Counted from the stretch's first letter, positions 1-5,930 are shown. The stretch: 5,963 nt of DNA from Caryophanales bacterium UBA3835 (GCA_002392945.1 DGHZ01000014.1:2379-8341), one strand, 5' to 3'. Notes: generated by a model from the letters alone, not told the origin. Program-made: numbers and translations.

Positions 1-1499
1 CCTTGATCGGTAACTATTAAAATACCTTTTTCTTCATCAACATATTTTCTTTTCTTAAGCGTAGAAATAGTTGAAGCGTATGTTGAAGGTCTACCAATAC
101 CCACTTCTTCCATTAATTTAACGATTTTTGCCTCGCTATATCTACTTGGTGGGGTGGTAAACTTTTGTTCAATCTCTTTTTTAACTAAAGTTAATTCATC
201 TTTAACATTTATAGATGGGAGATTCTTATAATGTTTAGTTTCTTCTTCATCTTTGTAAACAATTTCATATCCTGGGAATAAGGTTCTAGTAAACTCTAAT
301 TTAAATTTCACTCCGTTAGAGGATAAATGGGCTACTAAAGTTTCTTCTTTCTTCCCTTTCATTAAACTTGCTAAGGTGCGATTATAAATTAATTTATAAA
401 GATTATATTGTTCTGGAGTTAAGAAACTTCTAATAGATTCTGGAGTACGATGATTACTAGTAGGTCTAATAGCTTCATGAGCGTCTTGAGTTAATTCGCC
501 TGCTTTAAACGCTTTTGGCTTACCTAAATATTCTTTACCATATGTTTCTAAAATATATTTACCAGCACGTTCCACAAAAATAGGGGCAAGTCTAGTAGAG
601 TCAGTACGCATATAGGTAATTAAACCAACATGTTCACCATTAACAGAAATACCTTCATATAAAGACTGTGCTACTCTTTGAGTTTTATCGGTTTTAAACT
701 TTAATCTAGAGAAAGCTTCTTGCTGCAAAGTTGAGGTAGTAAAAGGAACTTTTGATTCAATAGTTTTCACCACAGTTTCCACAGAATCCACTGTTAATTT
801 ATCTTTTAATAAAGATAATATATGTTCAGCCTCTTCTTTAGTGTCTATGTTTTTCTTTCCAGTTTCATCGCTAACAAAAGTTAGTTCAAATTCCTTATTA
901 TTTAATAAAATAGAAGCGTTAATTTTCCAATATTCTTCTGGGACAAATTTTTCAATTTCCAATTCTTGATCATATACTAATTTTAAAGTTGCAGACTGCA
1001 CTCTTCCGGCACTTTTTGAATGGATCTTTTTGTTCAATAAAGAAGATAATTTAAAGCCGATAATACGGTCTAACATTCTTCTAGTTTCTTGAGAAGCAAC
1101 TAAATCTAAATCAATTGTTCTAGGATTCTTTAAAGCTTCATTAATCGAATCTCTTGTAATTTCATGAAATTCTAATCTTTTATTAGTTTTCACGTTTAAA
1201 CCAAGTACTTGGGCTAGATGCCAAGCAATAGCCTCACCTTCACGGTCCGGGTCAGTTGCTAGAATGACTTCATCAGATTCGTCTGCAGTCTTTTTTAAGT
1301 CATACACTACTTTTCTTTTATCATTATTAATAACGTACGCGGGCGCGAAATTGTGTTCAATGTCAATTCCTAGGCCTCCTTTACCCTTTGTCGCCAGGTC
1401 TCGTATGTGCCCATACGAGGCTTTAACAACATAGTTTTCGCCTAGATATCTTTTGATTGTTTCACATTTTGTTGGAGATTCAACGATTACGAGTTTCAT
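1..1499 (-). CDS. topA: DNA topoisomerase I (type IA), 3' end missing at window edge
   Basis: Type IA topoisomerase that relaxes negative supercoils by passing one strand through a transient 5'-phosphotyrosine break. The first 499 residues are present; the frame is open to the left edge, so the last part (normally the end of the core and C-terminal zinc-ribbon repeats) lies outside. The Toprim domain begins at once with MKLVIVESPTK (Glu7) and carries the metal-binding DPDREGE motif (Asp83, Asp85, Glu87). The catalytic tyrosine is Tyr296 in GLITYMRTDST, followed by HEAIRPT at 341-347 and the conserved GIGRPSTYA stretch near the break. The ATG at 1499 is chosen because it gives the canonical N-terminus. 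There is no Shine-Dalgarno sequence before it. It lies 81 bases after dprA with its own promoter, matching the dprA-topA order common in Bacillota. Identity is essentially certain; only the C-terminus is unseen. Confidence 0.98.
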   Translation of the reverse strand, partial: MKLVIVESPTKCETIKRYLGENYVVKASYGHIRDLATKGKGGLGIDIEHNFAPAYVINNDKRKVVYDLKKTADESDEVILATDPDREGEAIAWHLAQVLGLNVKTNKRLEFHEITRDSINEALKNPRTIDLDLVASQETRRMLDRIIGFKLSSLLNKKIHSKSAGRVQSATLKLVYDQELEIEKFVPEEYWKINASILLNNKEFELTFVSDETGKKNIDTKEEAEHILSLLKDKLTVDSVETVVKTIESKVPFTTSTLQQEAFSRLKFKTDKTQRVAQSLYEGISVNGEHVGLITYMRTDSTRLAPIFVERAGKYILETYGKEYLGKPKAFKAGELTQDAHEAIRPTSNHRTPESIRSFLTPEQYNLYKLIYNRTLASLMKGKKEETLVAHLSSNGVKFKLEFTRTLFPGYEIVYKDEEETKHYKNLPSINVKDELTLVKKEIEQKFTTPPSRYSEAKIVKLMEEVGIGRPSTYASTISTLKKRKYVDEEKGILIVTDQ

Positions 1500-1513
1500 A
1501 AGATTGCCCAACA

Positions 1514-1542
1514 ATTATGTTTGCTTAAAATGTCAATGTCAA
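1514..1542 (-). promoter_or_regulatory. Probable sigma-A-type promoter of topA
   Basis: On the minus strand a perfect TTGACA (1542-1537) is followed after exactly 17 bases by CATAAT (1519-1514), 5 of 6 matches to TATAAT. A second TTGACA (1536-1531) sits directly behind the first, but no good -10 box lies 16-18 bases from it. Transcription is predicted to begin near 1507, only about 8 bases before the topA ATG, leaving no room for a normal ribosome binding site. No terminator was found between dprA and topA, so read-through from dprA could also supply topA mRNA. Confidence 0.75.
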
Positions 1543-1580
1543 CGGCAAAAATCCTTATATATATTCTTAAATAAACAATG

Positions 1581-2381
1581 TTATTTAACTTTACATAATA
1601 AAGATTTTTTCTCATCATCAAGATATTCCAATACATCATTAGGCTCAGTCACAATAGGACAGCCTTCTTTAATAAATAAGTCATTTAACGAATCACGAAT
1701 ATTTCCTGATGGTATCGACATTAATGTTCTATTTAATGCTAATGTATAATTTGCAGTAATTAAGGTTCCGCTAACCCTTTTTGCCTCTCCTACTAAGGTG
1801 CCTTTTGCAAAAGCGGCTATAAGCCGATTCCTTTGATGGAAGTTGTTTTTTTCAGGAGGCACAGTGCCATAATATTCCGAAATCACTAAATTGTTCTTTT
1901 TAATAGTTTCATATAGTTCTGAATTAGAAGAGGGATAACAATAATCAATCCCGTTAGCAAGTACCGCAATCGTCTTACCTCCATTTTCTAAAGCGGATAA
2001 ATGGGCCACTTTATCAATGCCTCTAGCTAAACCGGAAACAATGTTATAACGATTACATATTCCTTGAACAATATAGTAAACATTATCCGCTCCTTGAGCA
2101 GTAGGTTCTCTTCCTCCCACCACCGCTACATTATCTTCTTTATTAAATATTAAGGAGATATCCCCATAATAAAATAGAACTATTGGAGGATATCTCACCT
2201 CTTTTAGATATAAAGGATATTCTTGATCAAGGATAGTTAAAACTTTACTCTTTACACTTTTAAGATGAATCTCTGCTAACTCTTCATCGATAAACTCTTT
2301 TCTTGAAATAGCAGCTATAATAGCACGCACATCTCCTTGGTAATGAACGGCCATAGCAATTAAAAAATCTCTCGAATTCAT
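1581..2381 (-). CDS. dprA: DNA-processing protein A (DprA/Smf)
   Basis: DprA binds incoming single-stranded DNA in the cytoplasm and loads RecA during natural transformation; it is also widely kept in bacteria not known to be competent. The 266-residue product has an N-terminal SAM-like region (about 1-80) and a Rossmann-like domain (about 84-225). Signatures are VVGGREPT at 87-94 (the family usually has GSR, so Ser is Gly here), VSGLARGID at 115-123, NGID..YP at 143-150, FHQRNRLIA at 181-189 and SGT at 204-206. It ends soon after the Rossmann fold, so the C-terminal winged-helix domain of longer homologues is absent, as in many Bacillota. The ATG at 2381 is preferred over an upstream in-frame TTG at 2396: it is preceded by GAGAGG with 7 bases of spacing, and the TTG would overlap that site. 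It is 56 bases downstream of rnhB, with no convincing promoter between. Confidence 0.96.
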   Translation of the reverse strand: MNSRDFLIAMAVHYQGDVRAIIAAISRKEFIDEELAEIHLKSVKSKVLTILDQEYPLYLKEVRYPPIVLFYYGDISLIFNKEDNVAVVGGREPTAQGADNVYYIVQGICNRYNIVSGLARGIDKVAHLSALENGGKTIAVLANGIDYCYPSSNSELYETIKKNNLVISEYYGTVPPEKNNFHQRNRLIAAFAKGTLVGEAKRVSGTLITANYTLALNRTLMSIPSGNIRDSLNDLFIKEGCPIVTEPNDVLEYLDDEKKSLLCKVK

Positions 2382-2387
2382 AAAAAC

Positions 2388-2394
2388 ACCTCTC
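2388..2394 (-). promoter_or_regulatory. Ribosome binding site of dprA
   Basis: The minus strand reads GAGAGGT here, placing the GAGG core 7 bases before the ATG at 2381. It decides the dprA start: the alternative in-frame TTG at 2394-2396 would bury this site inside the coding region. Confidence 0.75.
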
Positions 2395-2437
2395 AATATA
2401 TAAAGAGTCGTTTTTTTCGAAAAGTTGTGAAAAAAAG

Positions 2438-3058
2438 TTAAAAAAGTTTTATTTTTTCAATTGTAAAGGCTTTAACAGGAGCGTAGCTAAATCGATATAA
2501 TCCCTTGATTGGGCCAAACTTTTTTAACAGTTCCATATGTAATTTTGTGCCATATCCTTTATGTTTAGCAATTTGATAATTAGGATATTTCTTATCTAAG
2601 TCATAGCAAATATGATCTCTAGTAACCTTTGCCATAATTGAAGCAGCAGCAATACACATTGCTTTGGCGTCACCATGGATTATTGCTTCAAATGGTAAAT
2701 CTGTTTGCATTTTCACCGCATCAGTTAAAATCATATCTATTTTGTGATTAAGCTTATCTAACGCCATAATCATTGCTTTTCTAGAAGCATTTAAAATATT
2801 AATTTTATCTATTTCCTCAGCAGAGACTTCGGCAACCGCCCAAGCGATCGCGTTATCTTTAATAATTTGATAAGCTTCCTCTCTTTGCTTTTCGCTTAAT
2901 TGTTTAGAGTCGTTAATTAAGTCGCATTTAAAATCTTTAGGGAGAATAACCGCCCCAGCCACTACTGGTCCAAGAAGACACCCTCTTCCAGCTTCATCGC
3001 AGCCAGCAATATATTTTATAGTTTTACTATAATATTGTTGTTCGTAATCTAAAATCAT
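2438..3058 (-). CDS. rnhB: Ribonuclease HII
   Basis: RNase HII cleaves the RNA strand of RNA/DNA hybrids and nicks 5' of single ribonucleotides embedded in DNA, starting ribonucleotide excision repair. The 206-residue protein is close to the minimal family length (E. coli enzyme 198 residues). The DEDD metal-binding set is intact: Asp21 and Glu22 in GCDEAGRG, Asp113 in LTDAVK and Asp130 in IHGDAKAM. The GRG motif that reads the ribonucleotide 2'-OH is at 24-26, and the conserved tyrosine of HKGYGT is Tyr169. AAASIMAKVTRD (137-148) is also typical. The ATG overlaps the rbgA stop codon as TAATG and there is no Shine-Dalgarno sequence upstream, so translation probably depends on ribosomes finishing rbgA. 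rbgA-rnhB adjacency is the same as in Bacillus subtilis. Confidence 0.98.
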   Translation of the reverse strand: MILDYEQQYYSKTIKYIAGCDEAGRGCLLGPVVAGAVILPKDFKCDLINDSKQLSEKQREEAYQIIKDNAIAWAVAEVSAEEIDKINILNASRKAMIMALDKLNHKIDMILTDAVKMQTDLPFEAIIHGDAKAMCIAAASIMAKVTRDHICYDLDKKYPNYQIAKHKGYGTKLHMELLKKFGPIKGLYRFSYAPVKAFTIEKIKLF

Positions 3059-3885
3059 TATGCGTGTTCTAAAGTAATACGGCCAAGTTTACCGTCTTTA
3101 AATTCTTTTAATAACAAAGAATAAGCTCTTTCACGGTCATTTAATAAAGCCCGTCTAGCGCAGATTTGAGTTATAACATCTTCAAAGTTAGAGAGGTCAA
3201 TAACGCCAAATCTCTCTTTTAAGGCCTCTGGATAGAACTTATTTAAGTATTTGATGAGATAAATAGATAAATCCTCATTAGGAAGGATTTCTTCTCTAAT
3301 TGAGCCTAAAAGCGCAAGATTAATAGCTTTAGTCTTATCATCATAGTTCATTGGTAAGACGCCAGGAGTGTCTAATAAGATAAAATCGTTATTTACTTTA
3401 ATAAACTGCTCTCCTTTAGTGTAACCAGGTTTATTTTGCACTCCGGCCGCACTTCTTTTGGCTAGGCGATTAATCAAAGATGATTTACCAACGTTAGGAA
3501 CACCGATAATCATGGTTTTAAGTGGCTGAGGTTTCATTCCTTTAGCAGCTTCTTTAGCGTGCTTTTCAGCCCCTAACTTTTTAACTTCATTAGAAATGAT
3601 TTGTGTAGATTTTTGTTCATTAAGATTCAAAATTAAAAGGGAATCAACGCTTTTTCTAAAATAATCTTCCCATTTTTTAGTTTCTTTAGGGTCTGCTAAA
3701 TCATTTTTTGATAAAACAAAAATACGTTTTTTATTTTGGACCCTTTTTTCAAATTCTGGATTAATAGAACTTAATGGCGCTCTTGCGTCTAAAATCTCAA
3801 TAACAATATCAACTAATTTAATTTTAGCCTCAATTTCATTTAAGGCTTTTTTCATATGGCCGGGAAACCAATGTATTTGACTCAT
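3058..3885 (-). CDS. rbgA: Ribosome biogenesis GTPase RbgA (YlqF)
   Basis: Circularly permuted GTPase that drives a late step of 50S subunit assembly. In the 275-residue product the G motifs appear in permuted order: G4 SKND (59-62), then G1 P-loop GVPNVGKS (128-135), G2 Thr156 in GYTKG, and G3 DTPG (172-175). The N-terminal HWFPGHM (5-11) contains the family's catalytic histidine (His10 here, His9 in B. subtilis). The C-terminal helical domain (about 185-275) fits the ANTAR-like RNA-binding region described for the family. The ATG at 3885 gives this family-typical N-terminus; a TTG start at 3924 would add 13 unconserved residues overlapping lepB. The start is one base after the lepB TAG stop. 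The only Shine-Dalgarno-like stretch (AGAAAGG, 3905-3899) is about 13 bases away, so translational coupling to lepB is likely. Confidence 0.97.
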   Translation of the reverse strand: MSQIHWFPGHMKKALNEIEAKIKLVDIVIEILDARAPLSSINPEFEKRVQNKKRIFVLSKNDLADPKETKKWEDYFRKSVDSLLILNLNEQKSTQIISNEVKKLGAEKHAKEAAKGMKPQPLKTMIIGVPNVGKSSLINRLAKRSAAGVQNKPGYTKGEQFIKVNNDFILLDTPGVLPMNYDDKTKAINLALLGSIREEILPNEDLSIYLIKYLNKFYPEALKERFGVIDLSNFEDVITQICARRALLNDRERAYSLLLKEFKDGKLGRITLEHA

Positions 3886-3886
3886 A

Positions 3887-4714
3887 CTAGAAATCGTACC
3901 TTTCTGGTATGTTGTGCATATCAAATGTTTCTTCAGTTACGTCATTATATGTAGCATATGCATTAATGTATATAACTCTTCCTTGTAAGTCATTTGCGGT
4001 TAATCTATTTGGTTGATTAATGTTTTCATAAGAGTCCGTACTACCTTGCCAGTTATCTCCCATCACAAAATATTCGTCATCTTTTAAATCTTTATGGAAC
4101 TCTCTAGGCTTTTTATCATTAATGCCAATTGGATTATGATGAGATGTTCTAAAGGTTTTATTAGGCAATACAAACTCATTTACACTATAAGTTAAAGATA
4201 AATCTTTATATAATTTATTTCCGTCTTTATCGTGATACAAAACCTCGAATGTTTGAGTGAAATCTTTTCTTGTAGATTTAAGTTCATAAGTTGGTTTACC
4301 CTGCTTATATGCACTAAAAGTATATTCGCAGGTTTCGTCATTATAAGTTAAAGCGATAGTCTCACCTGGAAAACCCCAGACTCTTTTGATTTTATAGTCC
4401 TTGTTATAACCGTTCCATCCTTGAGGATAATAAGTCACAACAACATCGAAACGATGAAGGCTAGCAACAGAACCTTTGCTAATGTCAGCAACGCCATAGT
4501 TATACCTAATTTGATAATTGGTTCCGCTTTCAGAATAATTTCCTCCGCCCGCTAAAGTTGGCCACATCGACTGTCCATTAACAACAATTGGTTGATAATA
4601 CTTCTTTTTGAAGATAAAACAACTAGTGATTACAATAGAAATCGCAAGGACGAAATATAAGATAGGGAAAAACCATGCTTGAAATTTTTCACTTTTGTAA
4701 AATTTCTTTGTCAT
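3887..4714 (-). CDS. lepB: Signal peptidase I, long variant
   Basis: Membrane-anchored Ser/Lys protease that removes signal peptides from secreted proteins outside the membrane. The 275 residues show a basic N-terminus, one hydrophobic anchor (about 14-35), the nucleophile Ser49 in NGQSMWPTL, the general base Lys110 in YKIKRVWGFPGE, and the C-terminal box GDNWQGSTDS (219-228) with Ser225 and Asp227. It is clearly longer than minimal Gram-positive enzymes (B. subtilis SipS is about 184 residues). The extra length sits between the nucleophile and the lysine box (about 56-82) and between the lysine and GDN boxes (about 125-210). The classical box is GDNRxxSxDSR; here both arginines are replaced (Trp222, Tyr229). 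ATG 4714 is the only plausible start, as no other ATG, GTG or TTG precedes Ser49. It has no Shine-Dalgarno sequence and sits 7 bases after a TATAAT. It is the first gene of a lepB-rbgA-rnhB unit. Confidence 0.94.
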   Translation of the reverse strand: MTKKFYKSEKFQAWFFPILYFVLAISIVITSCFIFKKKYYQPIVVNGQSMWPTLAGGGNYSESGTNYQIRYNYGVADISKGSVASLHRFDVVVTYYPQGWNGYNKDYKIKRVWGFPGETIALTYNDETCEYTFSAYKQGKPTYELKSTRKDFTQTFEVLYHDKDGNKLYKDLSLTYSVNEFVLPNKTFRTSHHNPIGINDKKPREFHKDLKDDEYFVMGDNWQGSTDSYENINQPNRLTANDLQGRVIYINAYATYNDVTEETFDMHNIPERYDF

Positions 4715-4721
4715 GTTTTAA

Positions 4722-4750
4722 ATTATACTTTGTATACGCGTAATAAACAA
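4722..4750 (-). promoter_or_regulatory. Promoter of the lepB-rbgA-rnhB unit
   Basis: A perfect TATAAT (4727-4722) lies 17 bases after TTGTTT (4750-4745; matches the TTG of TTGACA). It directly follows the rplS terminator. Only 7 bases separate the -10 box from the lepB ATG, so the predicted start of transcription coincides with the A of the start codon or a base next to it, implying a leaderless mRNA. The evidence is sequence only. Confidence 0.72.
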
Positions 4751-4751
4751 G

Positions 4752-4780
4752 AAAAAAGGAACCGTTAATCGATTCCTTTT
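4752..4780 (-). terminator. Rho-independent terminator after rplS
   Basis: On the minus strand AAAAGGAATCG (4780-4770) pairs with CGGTTCCTTTT (4764-4754): an 11-bp stem with one T-G wobble and a 5-base loop, ending in a run of six T (4757-4752). It lies about 20 bases after the rplS stop codon, so rplS appears to be transcribed alone, with lepB restarting from its own promoter. Confidence 0.88.
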
Positions 4781-4799
4781 AGTAGCTACAATTTACGAA

Positions 4800-5147
4800 T
4801 TATAGAACTTCCTTAATACGAGCAGCTTTACCTGAACGTTTACGGATATAAGTGATTTTATTTCTTCTCACTCTACCTTTTCTCATTACTTCGATTCCCG
4901 CAATACTTGGAGAATGTAATGGGAAGGTTCTTTCCACACCGATGCCACTGGACATCTTACGAACGGTAAACGTAGCATTAACACCGCCACCTCTTCTTTG
5001 GATAACAACACCTTGGAAAACTTGAATTCTGGATTTGTTACCTTCAATAATACGAACAGAAACTTTGACTTCGTCACCAGATTTGAATTCTGGAAGATCT
5101 GCTCTGAGTTGGGATGCGGTAATTTCTTCAACTAATCTGTTGTTCAT
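4800..5147 (-). CDS. rplS: 50S ribosomal protein L19
   Basis: Large-subunit ribosomal protein located at the 30S-50S interface. The 115 residues are a complete, normal-length L19. Recognisable stretches are FKSGDEVKVSVRIIEG (about 21-36), the strongly conserved RIQVFQGVVIQRRGGG (40-55), TFTVRKMSSGIGVERTFPLHSP (about 59-80) and a basic C-terminus with RRNKITYIRKRSGKAARIKE. The ATG at 5147 is preceded by AGGAGG with 8 bases of spacing. It has its own promoter and leader and ends in a strong terminator, so it looks monocistronic. In B. subtilis it is the last gene of the rpsP-khpA-ylqD-rimM-trmD-rplS operon, whereas here rpsP points the other way. Its placement just upstream of the rbgA-rnhB genes is conserved. 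Confidence 0.98.
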   Translation of the reverse strand: MNNRLVEEITASQLRADLPEFKSGDEVKVSVRIIEGNKSRIQVFQGVVIQRRGGGVNATFTVRKMSSGIGVERTFPLHSPSIAGIEVMRKGRVRRNKITYIRKRSGKAARIKEVL

Positions 5148-5231
5148 TTTGTACGCCTCCTAATAGATATTAGTTCTCTTGGTGTTCATTCTCATTTGAC
5201 AGCGGAGCACCCGTATCATGTTAAAACATGC
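5148..5231 (-). promoter_or_regulatory. rplS 5' leader with candidate L19-type regulatory structure
   Basis: The predicted rplS transcript has a leader of about 84 bases, far longer than the roughly 23-base leader of rpsP. It begins with the hairpin-forming CATGTTTTAACATG (5230-5217). Next, GGTG (5211-5208) can pair with CACC (5184-5181), enclosing 23 bases, while a CTCC (5207-5204) could alternatively pair with the GGAG of the ribosome binding site (5161-5156 region). L19 autoregulatory leaders are a known RNA class in low-GC Gram-positives. I cannot confirm a match to that class by eye, so this is a positional and structural suggestion. Confidence 0.4.
5156..5161 (-). promoter_or_regulatory. 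Ribosome binding site of rplS
   Basis: The minus strand reads AGGAGG, a perfect Shine-Dalgarno core 8 bases before the rplS ATG. Its strength contrasts with the absence of any such site before lepB, topA and rnhB. Confidence 0.9.
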
Positions 5232-5237
5232 TTGATA

Positions 5238-5265
5238 ATAATATCATAGTGAACACTCTTTGCAA
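5238..5265 (-). promoter_or_regulatory. Promoter of rplS (extended -10 type)
   Basis: TTGCAA (5265-5260) and TATTAT (5243-5238) are separated by 16 bases, and the -10 box is preceded by TGA, giving an extended TGn motif. The predicted transcription start is near 5231. The spacer contains the dyad AGTG-AA-CACT (plus-strand 5248-5257), which could be an operator or chance. A second TATTAT (5240-5235) overlaps, but with a 19-base spacer. Confidence 0.7.
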
Positions 5266-5317
5266 GCATTAATTTTATTAAATTGTGTAAATAATGTTAG
5301 CTGTAAAGTAAAAATGC

Positions 5318-5346
5318 TTGACACATATAAAAAATAAACTTACTAT
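5318..5346 (+). promoter_or_regulatory. Promoter of rpsP
   Basis: A perfect TTGACA (5318-5323) is followed after exactly 17 bases by TACTAT (5341-5346). Transcription should start near 5353, giving a short leader before the rpsP ribosome binding site. It is arranged back-to-back with the rplS promoter; the two -35 boxes are about 52 bases apart and both sit in an AATGCTTG context. Confidence 0.78.
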
Positions 5347-5361
5347 AGTAGAGCAAAATTT

Positions 5362-5366
5362 GGAGG
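5362..5366 (+). promoter_or_regulatory. Ribosome binding site of rpsP
   Basis: GGAGG here, followed by an A-rich spacer of 9 bases before the ATG at 5376, is a strong Shine-Dalgarno site that fixes the rpsP start. Confidence 0.88.
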
Positions 5367-5375
5367 AAACAAAAA

Positions 5376-5648
5376 ATGGCAGTTAAAATCAGATTAACAA
5401 GAATTGGTAGACATAAAGATCCATTCTTTAGAATCGTCGCCGCTGATAGTAGATACGCAAGAGATGGAAGATATATCGAACAAATCGGATATTTCGATCC
5501 AGAAAAAGGTGTCGAAAATGCAGTTATCGACGAAGAATTAGCATTAAAATGGTTAGCTTTAGGTGCTACACCATCCGAAACAGTCAAAGCTATGTTCAAT
5601 AGAAAAGGACTCAACGCTAAAGCTGTAGAAGCCAAAAAAGGAAAATAA
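5376..5648 (+). CDS. rpsP: 30S ribosomal protein S16
   Basis: Small-subunit ribosomal protein needed for 30S assembly. The 90 residues are a complete S16: the N-terminal MAVKIRLTRIGRHKDPFFRI is nearly diagnostic, followed by VAADSRYARDGRYIEQIGYFDP (about 21-42), the helix ALKWLALGATPSETVKAMFNRKG (about 56-78) and a short basic tail. It has its own promoter and a strong ribosome binding site. khpA follows after 4 bases, the same pair as in B. subtilis (rpsP-ylqC). Compared with the usual Bacillota operon, the pair points away from rplS rather than towards it. Confidence 0.98.
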   Translation: MAVKIRLTRIGRHKDPFFRIVAADSRYARDGRYIEQIGYFDPEKGVENAVIDEELALKWLALGATPSETVKAMFNRKGLNAKAVEAKKGK

Positions 5649-5652
5649 TTCT

Positions 5653-5916
5653 ATGGATTACGAAAATATAGTCCATACCTTAATCGACGATATTGTAGAA
5701 GATCCAAAATCAATTCTAATTAGAGTTTCTGAAGGAACCACTCCTAAAGATGTACTCATTATCATTGCAGCGGAAAAAGAAGATACCGCCCGATTAATTG
5801 GTCACAAAGGAATTATTGCGAATGCATTAAGAGAAGTTGTTGGCGTTGCCGGAAAAAGCGAAAACAAACGCATTCACATCAAATTCGAATCATTCGAAGA
5901 CGAAAAGGTGGATTAA
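5653..5916 (+). CDS. khpA: KH-domain RNA-binding protein KhpA (YlqC)
   Basis: Small cytoplasmic KH-domain protein. In streptococci and related Bacillota it works with KhpB (EloR/Jag) as an RNA-binding partner affecting cell elongation and division. The 87-residue product matches the usual length. The RNA-binding GxxG loop is GHKG (50-53) inside ARLIGHKGIIANALREVV, preceded by the beta strand VLIIIAAEKED (about 34-44), and ends with an IHIKFE strand. The N-terminal part (NIVHTLIDDIVEDPKSI) is also typical. The ATG is 4 bases after the rpsP stop. The nearest ribosome-binding sequence is AAGGA within the end of rpsP, about 10 bases away, so the two genes are probably cotranscribed. A terminator hairpin overlaps its stop codon. 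Confidence 0.95.
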   Translation: MDYENIVHTLIDDIVEDPKSILIRVSEGTTPKDVLIIIAAEKEDTARLIGHKGIIANALREVVGVAGKSENKRIHIKFESFEDEKVD

Positions 5917-5930
5917 TATCCTCCTTTTTC
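5903..5930 (+). terminator. Rho-independent terminator overlapping the khpA stop codon
   Basis: AAAAGG (5903-5908) pairs with CCTTTT (5923-5928) and GGAT (5910-5913) with ATCC (5918-5921), with a single T/T mismatch between the two helices and a 4-base TAAT loop; a short T run follows. The khpA TAA lies across the top of the hairpin. It would end or attenuate the rpsP-khpA transcript before the next gene. Confidence 0.72.

Noticed and set aside
1500..1580. Terminator after dprA
   Set aside because: No GC-containing hairpin followed by a T run is present on the minus strand; only the topA promoter elements are visible.
1453..1749. Plus-strand open frame of 98 codons
   Set aside because: It overlaps the start of topA, the topA promoter and the end of dprA on the other strand; the translation resembles no family and has no ribosome binding site. 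It is an antisense shadow.
2382..2396. TTG start that would lengthen DprA by five residues
   Set aside because: The extension lies over the GAGAGG ribosome binding site of the ATG at 2381, and the residues it adds are encoded by that site.
2401..2437. T-run/A-run stretch with TTTTCGAAAA between rnhB and dprA as a terminator or promoter
   Set aside because: The palindrome has almost no GC pairs and no T tail in the right place, and no -35/-10 pair with 16-18 base spacing was convincing. Read-through into dprA seems more likely.
3886..3924. Upstream in-frame TTG start that would lengthen RbgA to 288 residues
   Set aside because: The added 13 residues overlap lepB, are not typical of the family, and the ATG at 3885 gives the canonical HWFPGHM N-terminus.
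4886..5131. Second minus-strand frame of 81 codons inside rplS
   Set aside because: It is an out-of-frame shadow of the highly conserved L19 gene.
5297..5635. Minus-strand frame of 112 codons opposite rpsP
   Set aside because: It is antisense to S16 and covers the rpsP promoter; the hydrophobic translation is an artefact of the reverse frame.
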